Of a DNA stretch of 64,000 bases, positions 60,671 to 64,000 are shown in pieces. The stretch comes from Herbiconiux flava. Its GTDB lineage: Bacteria; Actinomycetota; Actinomycetes; Actinomycetales; Microbacteriaceae. Each line of letters starts with the position of its first letter. Position 1 is the stretch's first letter. The stretch spans positions 3,348,001 to 3,412,000 of the forward strand of contig NZ_JACCBM010000001.1 in NCBI RefSeq assembly GCF_013409865.1, given 5' to 3'. The position numbers and the translations under genes are program-made. Under the pieces are notes generated by a model that did not search any database, was not told the DNA's origin, and saw nothing but the letters and a program-made list of their open reading frames with translations.

Positions 60671-61983
60671 CCTCCGCGCGCCCACGGCAGCGGCAGCCGC
60701 CCGGCCAGCTGCAGCACGCTCAGCGTGCTCACGAGCACCGCCAGGGCGAGGCCGACGAACGGCAGCAGCAGGCCCTCGGGGTCGGTGAGGGCATCCGGAA
60801 CCAGACCCGGCTCGTCACGGGCCGCCGTCAGCGCGGTGGCCGCCGGAAGCGCGGCAGCAGGCGCCCCGGCAGCAGGAGCCGCACCACCCCCGGGCGAGGG
60901 CGGAGCAGGCGGTCGGGCGACTGCGGTGTTCGAGGGGTCGGCACCGCTCGGAGCCGCCGGCGCGGGGGGAACGATCGCGGGGGCGGTCGCGTCGTAGTTG
61001 ACGACGAGCGGGGTCGCCGGCTTGGCGGGGTCGCGCTGCCCGCCCGAACTGAACCAGTACGCGGCCTGCCCGGTGAGCTGCTGGAAAGCCACGAAGTCCG
61101 CCGGGAACGACCCCCAGTACGCCTCGTTCAGCGGGCTCGGCGCGACCTGCGCCGGGTCGCCGCTCCGCACGCCGAGGTAGTCGGGCTGGGCGGTGAATCC
61201 GCCGGCGGTGCCGAGGTCGACGCCGCGCAGCTCGGCGAGCACGACCTCGCGGGCCGGCAGGGCCTCCCACTTCGTGAGGTCGTCCATGCTCGTGCCGTAG
61301 CCGCCGAGGGTCGCGACGAGGCGGCCCGTGCCGTCGGGGGCGATGGTGAGAGTGGGGTCGGTGGCGGTCCAGTAGGTCATGCCGCCGTAGAAGGCGACGG
61401 TGAACGAGCCTGACCAGCGGATGCTCGCCCCACCCGGCCCGACCTCCCCGACTCCCCCGTCCACGACGACCTGGCTGCTCGTCGAGGCGGTGAGCGAGCC
61501 GGCGCTGACCGGGGCGCCGCTCGGGTCGAGGCAGCGGCTCGCGAAGTCGGCGGTCTGCCAGGTTCCGGATGCGGTGGCCTTCTCGATCCGCACCGCCCCG
61601 CTCTCGGCGGCGTACAGCCCGTCGTCGGCGCCCCACACCCGCGCGCCCCCGGCGTCGCCCGCGGCTGCGGCGCTGAGGAAGTTGCACCCGCCGGCGAACG
61701 ACCCGCTGCTCGCCTCGCGGTTGAGGCCCCACCGCAGCTGCGCGTTCGCGACCTGCCCCGCGCCGCCCTCGCCGCCCTCGGGCACGGTGACGGTGATGGG
61801 CTGGTCGCCGTCGGGGGTGGTTCCGGATGCGGTGGCCGGCACGGCCGGGCCGGATGCGGTGGCCGGCATGGCCGGGCCGGATGCAGTGGCGGGCACGGCC
61901 GGGCCGGCTGCGGCGAGCAGGGCGCCCGCCCCCACCGCGAGGGCGAGTGCGGCCCGGATCGCGGCCCTTCGCGCCGCCCTCAC
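60598..61983 (-). CDS. HtaA-domain heme-uptake surface protein
   Basis: A 461-residue exported protein: Ala-rich signal peptide, a GPAVPATAS repeat (three copies, about residues 28-55), one HtaA heme-binding domain (LRWGLNREASSGSFAGGCNF, SIRWSGSFTVAFYGG, DPTLTIAPDGTGRLVA; about 70-260), a Pro/Ala stalk and a C-terminal membrane helix (LLPFVGLALAVLVSTLSVLQLAG) with basic end. It probably takes heme from the environment and passes it to the HmuTUV transporter. GTG start overlaps the previous stop; the last 73 bp overlap the aquaporin gene. Confidence 0.8.
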   Translation of the reverse strand: MRAARRAAIRAALALAVGAGALLAAAGPAVPATASGPAMPATASGPAVPATASGTTPDGDQPITVTVPEGGEGGAGQVANAQLRWGLNREASSGSFAGGCNFLSAAAAGDAGGARVWGADDGLYAAESGAVRIEKATASGTWQTADFASRCLDPSGAPVSAGSLTASTSSQVVVDGGVGEVGPGGASIRWSGSFTVAFYGGMTYWTATDPTLTIAPDGTGRLVATLGGYGTSMDDLTKWEALPAREVVLAELRGVDLGTAGGFTAQPDYLGVRSGDPAQVAPSPLNEAYWGSFPADFVAFQQLTGQAAYWFSSGGQRDPAKPATPLVVNYDATAPAIVPPAPAAPSGADPSNTAVARPPAPPSPGGGAAPAAGAPAAALPAATALTAARDEPGLVPDALTDPEGLLLPFVGLALAVLVSTLSVLQLAGRLPLPWARGGQAGVEAAGAGSGAADARPATATR

Positions 61984-63248
61984 CGCCGCACCGTCTCGAG
62001 CACCTCGGTGTCGGCCGCCGCAGCGACGGCCCCCGCCGTCGTCGGGGTTGCCGCGGGCGGGGTGGGAACGACGGGAGCGCTGGCGGCCCCGGCTCCCGAG
62101 GCACTGCGAGCGGCCGCGCGGCGGGCGCGGCGGCGGCGGGACGCGCGGACGAGGGCCGTGACGAGGCTCGTCAGCAGCAGCACGGCCGTCACGAGGACGG
62201 CCACCGCGAGCACGATCCAGAGCCACGGCGGCACCGCCGGCGACGCCGTCGCGGCCGGGAGGAGCGGTGCGGCAGCGTCGGCCGCCTGCACCGTCACCTC
62301 CGTCTGCGCCACCGCGCCGGAGGCGGCACCGGTGAGGATGAGCACGTGGGTGCCGGCCCGAAGGTCCGCCGGAACGTCGAGCACCGCCGCGACCTCCCCC
62401 GCCGCGCCCGCGACCAGCGGACCGACCGCCGCGACCCCGTCGTCGAGCGTCGCCACGACCTGCTCGCCGGGGGCGAAGCCGCGGCCGGCGAAGCTGAGCG
62501 CGTTGCCCGCGATGGCGGTCGAGGCCGTGTACCCGACGCGCGCCGCCGACGCACCCGAGGCCGGAGCGGCGGCGGGCGCATCCGCCGAGCCCGCCGCAGC
62601 ACCCGCCCCACCGGCAGCGGCCCCCGCACCCGCACCACCGGAAGCACCGGCCCCCGCCGCGAACGTGATCGGCGTGAACGTCTCGTTCCCGGCGTTCTTC
62701 ACCCCGTGCGCCCCGATCGTGATGATCCCGCACTGCACCTCGCGGCAGTCCACCGAGCCGACGTCGCCGTTGCGGTCGCGGCTCTCGAAGCTCGCCCCGG
62801 GGATGACGAGGTCGACGGTCCAGCCGCCCGCGGCGTCCATCACGGCGTTCGCGGCGTCGGCCGTGTCGCTGCCGGGGAAGGCGACAAAGCGCTGGAATCC
62901 CGCGTTGTCCTTCGCCTCGCTGTCGGGCACGTAGCGGTAGTCGGCGCCGACCTCGCCGCCCTGGCTCGGCCGCCACGAGGCCGGGTCGACCCAGCCGAAG
63001 AGCACGTACACGCCGCCGAAGCCGCCCGTGATCGACTGGAACCCGCTGCCGGTGACCGTGACCGGCGTCGCATAGTCGGGATCGGCGGTCGCGGTGCCCT
63101 CGGCGTTCGCGACCTTCACCGAACCGGCCGCGTGCGCCGCCGGGGCGCTGAGGGGCGCGATCACCGCGGCCGCGACGAGAGCGCCGACGAGTGCGACGCC
63201 GGCGACGACGCCGGGAAGAACCGGCCGGCGGGAGCGGATGTCGGTCAT
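61980..63248 (-). CDS. Surface protein of the heme-uptake operon
   Basis: A 422-residue exported protein: signal peptide ending SAPAAHAAGS, a beta-rich ectodomain with two Cys in VDCREVQCGII (typical of proteins paired with HtaA), a Gly/Ala-rich linker, an Ig-like domain (RVGYTASTAIAGNALSFAGRGFAPGEQV) and a C-terminal membrane helix (WLWIVLAVAVLVTAVLLLTS) plus a long Ala/Pro cytoplasmic tail. It lacks a clear HtaA domain. It starts inside the hmuV stop (ATGA) and ends in GTGA with the htaA gene, so it belongs to the same operon. Confidence 0.72.
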   Translation of the reverse strand: MTDIRSRRPVLPGVVAGVALVGALVAAAVIAPLSAPAAHAAGSVKVANAEGTATADPDYATPVTVTGSGFQSITGGFGGVYVLFGWVDPASWRPSQGGEVGADYRYVPDSEAKDNAGFQRFVAFPGSDTADAANAVMDAAGGWTVDLVIPGASFESRDRNGDVGSVDCREVQCGIITIGAHGVKNAGNETFTPITFAAGAGASGGAGAGAAAGGAGAAAGSADAPAAAPASGASAARVGYTASTAIAGNALSFAGRGFAPGEQVVATLDDGVAAVGPLVAGAAGEVAAVLDVPADLRAGTHVLILTGAASGAVAQTEVTVQAADAAAPLLPAATASPAVPPWLWIVLAVAVLVTAVLLLTSLVTALVRASRRRRARRAAARSASGAGAASAPVVPTPPAATPTTAGAVAAAADTEVLETVRR

Positions 63249-64000
63249 GGGCGATTCCTCCGAGGAGACGTAGGGAGCGGGCCGGGCGACCGGGCCGGGC
63301 GCACGAGCAGCGTCCCGTCGACCCGGTGCACGAGGATCGGGTGCCGGTACACCGCGCTCAGCAGCGCCGCGTCGAGCGCCTCGACGGGCGCCCCGTCGGC
63401 CCGCACGCGCCCGCTCTCGAGCACGACGACGCGGGTGGCGTGCGCGGCCGCCAGGTCGAGGTCGTGCAGCACGACGACGGCCGATCCCCCGGCGTCGGTG
63501 TGGGCACGCAGGTGGCCGAGCAGCCGCTCCTGGTGCCGGATGTCGAGGCTCGCCGTCGGCTCGTCCAGCAGCACGAGCTCGCAGCCCTGCGCCCGCACCC
63601 GGGCCCACGCGGCGCGGGCCTGCTCGCCGCCCGAGAGCTCGGGCAGCCGGCGGTGCTGCAGCGCGCCGAGCTCGGCGTCGTCGACGGCGGCGTCGACCCG
63701 CTCCGACTCCTCGACCGGCGCGAGCGACGGCCACGGCGCGAGCCCCATCGCGACGACCTCGCGCACGGTGAACGGGAACGAGACGTCGTTCGACTGCGTC
63801 AGCACCGAGCGGATGCGCGCCAGATCCCCCGCCCGCCACGACGCCACGGCGCGGCCGTCGACCGCCACCCTGCCCGAGGTCGGCGTGACGTCGCCCGCCA
63901 GCACGTGCAGCAGCGTCGACTTGCCCGCCCCGTTCGGCCCGACGAGCGCGACGAGCTCGCCCGCGCCGATCCCGAGCGACACCGAGTCGAGGATCGCGCG
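63245..64000 (-). CDS. hmuV: Heme ABC transporter ATP-binding protein (5' end cut)
   Basis: ATPase of a heme importer. Within the window: Walker A VGPNGAGKST, Q-loop region TQSNDVSFPFTVREVV, signature LSGGEQAR, Walker B LVLLDEPTASLD and switch His in VVLHDLDLA. The frame is open beyond the right edge (RAILDSVSLGIG), so the N-terminus lies outside; the hmuU and hmuT genes would be expected there. Stop overlaps the next ATG by 4 nt. Confidence 0.88.
   Translation of the reverse strand, partial: RAILDSVSLGIGAGELVALVGPNGAGKSTLLHVLAGDVTPTSGRVAVDGRAVASWRAGDLARIRSVLTQSNDVSFPFTVREVVAMGLAPWPSLAPVEESERVDAAVDDAELGALQHRRLPELSGGEQARAAWARVRAQGCELVLLDEPTASLDIRHQERLLGHLRAHTDAGGSAVVVLHDLDLAAAHATRVVVLESGRVRADGAPVEALDAALLSAVYRHPILVHRVDGTLLVRPARSPGPLPTSPRRNRP

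Overview
The window reads as a contiguous piece of a high-GC actinobacterial chromosome, most likely from the family Microbacteriaceae. Support for this: the leuC-leuD-murA-plsC-gpsA-ddl-(DUF3515)-thiL gene order, a DUF222 HNH endonuclease, the phosphatase/DUF3090/SCO1664 trio, MmyB-type regulators, an HtaA-type heme-uptake operon, heavy use of GTG starts with GTGA/ATGA/TGATG stop-start overlaps, and several promoters placed so that the mRNA would be leaderless. No phage, insertion sequence, CRISPR array or replication origin was found. No stretch longer than 200 bp lacks a gene or an identifiable element.

Layout. 1-9.3 kb: partial thiL, DUF3515 lipoprotein, a secreted protein of unknown function, then ddl, gpsA, plsC, murA, leuD and leuC on the minus strand. 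leuC is preceded by what looks like a leucine attenuator: a 14-residue leader peptide with five Leu codons overlapping a perfect hairpin. 9.3-16 kb: cell-wall-binding repeat protein, TerC behind a yybP-ykoY (Mn2+) riboswitch, a PadR/DUF4097 pair with its own promoter/operator, an M23 peptidase and a GH15 hydrolase. 16-31.5 kb: PiT phosphate permease, FBP/EF-G-binding-like protein, tRNA-Glu, lipid kinase, MBL protein, an ECF sigma/anti-sigma pair, SDR/MarR pair, methyltransferases, a 5'-3' exonuclease, RNase HI, MmyB regulator/SDR pair, lipoprotein, ABC-F ATPase, SpoIIAA-like protein and a uracil-DNA-glycosylase-family protein. 31.5-42.9 kb: zinc alcohol dehydrogenase, GNAT, the histidine phosphatase/DUF3090/SCO1664 trio, a CPA1 Na+/H+ antiporter, DUF222 HNH protein, and a MoxR-VWA pair.

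43-48 kb holds a complete oleA-oleBC-oleD operon for head-to-head condensation of fatty acyl-CoAs into long-chain olefins, with OleB and OleC fused and all junctions translationally coupled. 48.5-57.8 kb is the least explained block: two divergent, tightly packed operons containing two DUF1254/DUF1214 proteins, two GAP (lipid-addressing, LysE-like) membrane proteins, an MscS channel, a SulP-STAS anion transporter, DUF1269, DUF6325 and SHOCT proteins and an alpha/beta hydrolase. It looks like a coordinated cell-envelope system without a known name. 57.9-64 kb: another MmyB-type regulator, a GNAT gene flanked by two different 10-bp repeat arrays, an aquaporin, and the 3' part of a heme-uptake operon (HmuV ATPase, surface protein, HtaA protein).

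A recurrent structural theme is short tandem repeats (period 9-29 bp) placed at or just after stop codons; at least eight cases are seen. Function calls come from reading translated sequences and recalling family motifs; no database search was possible.
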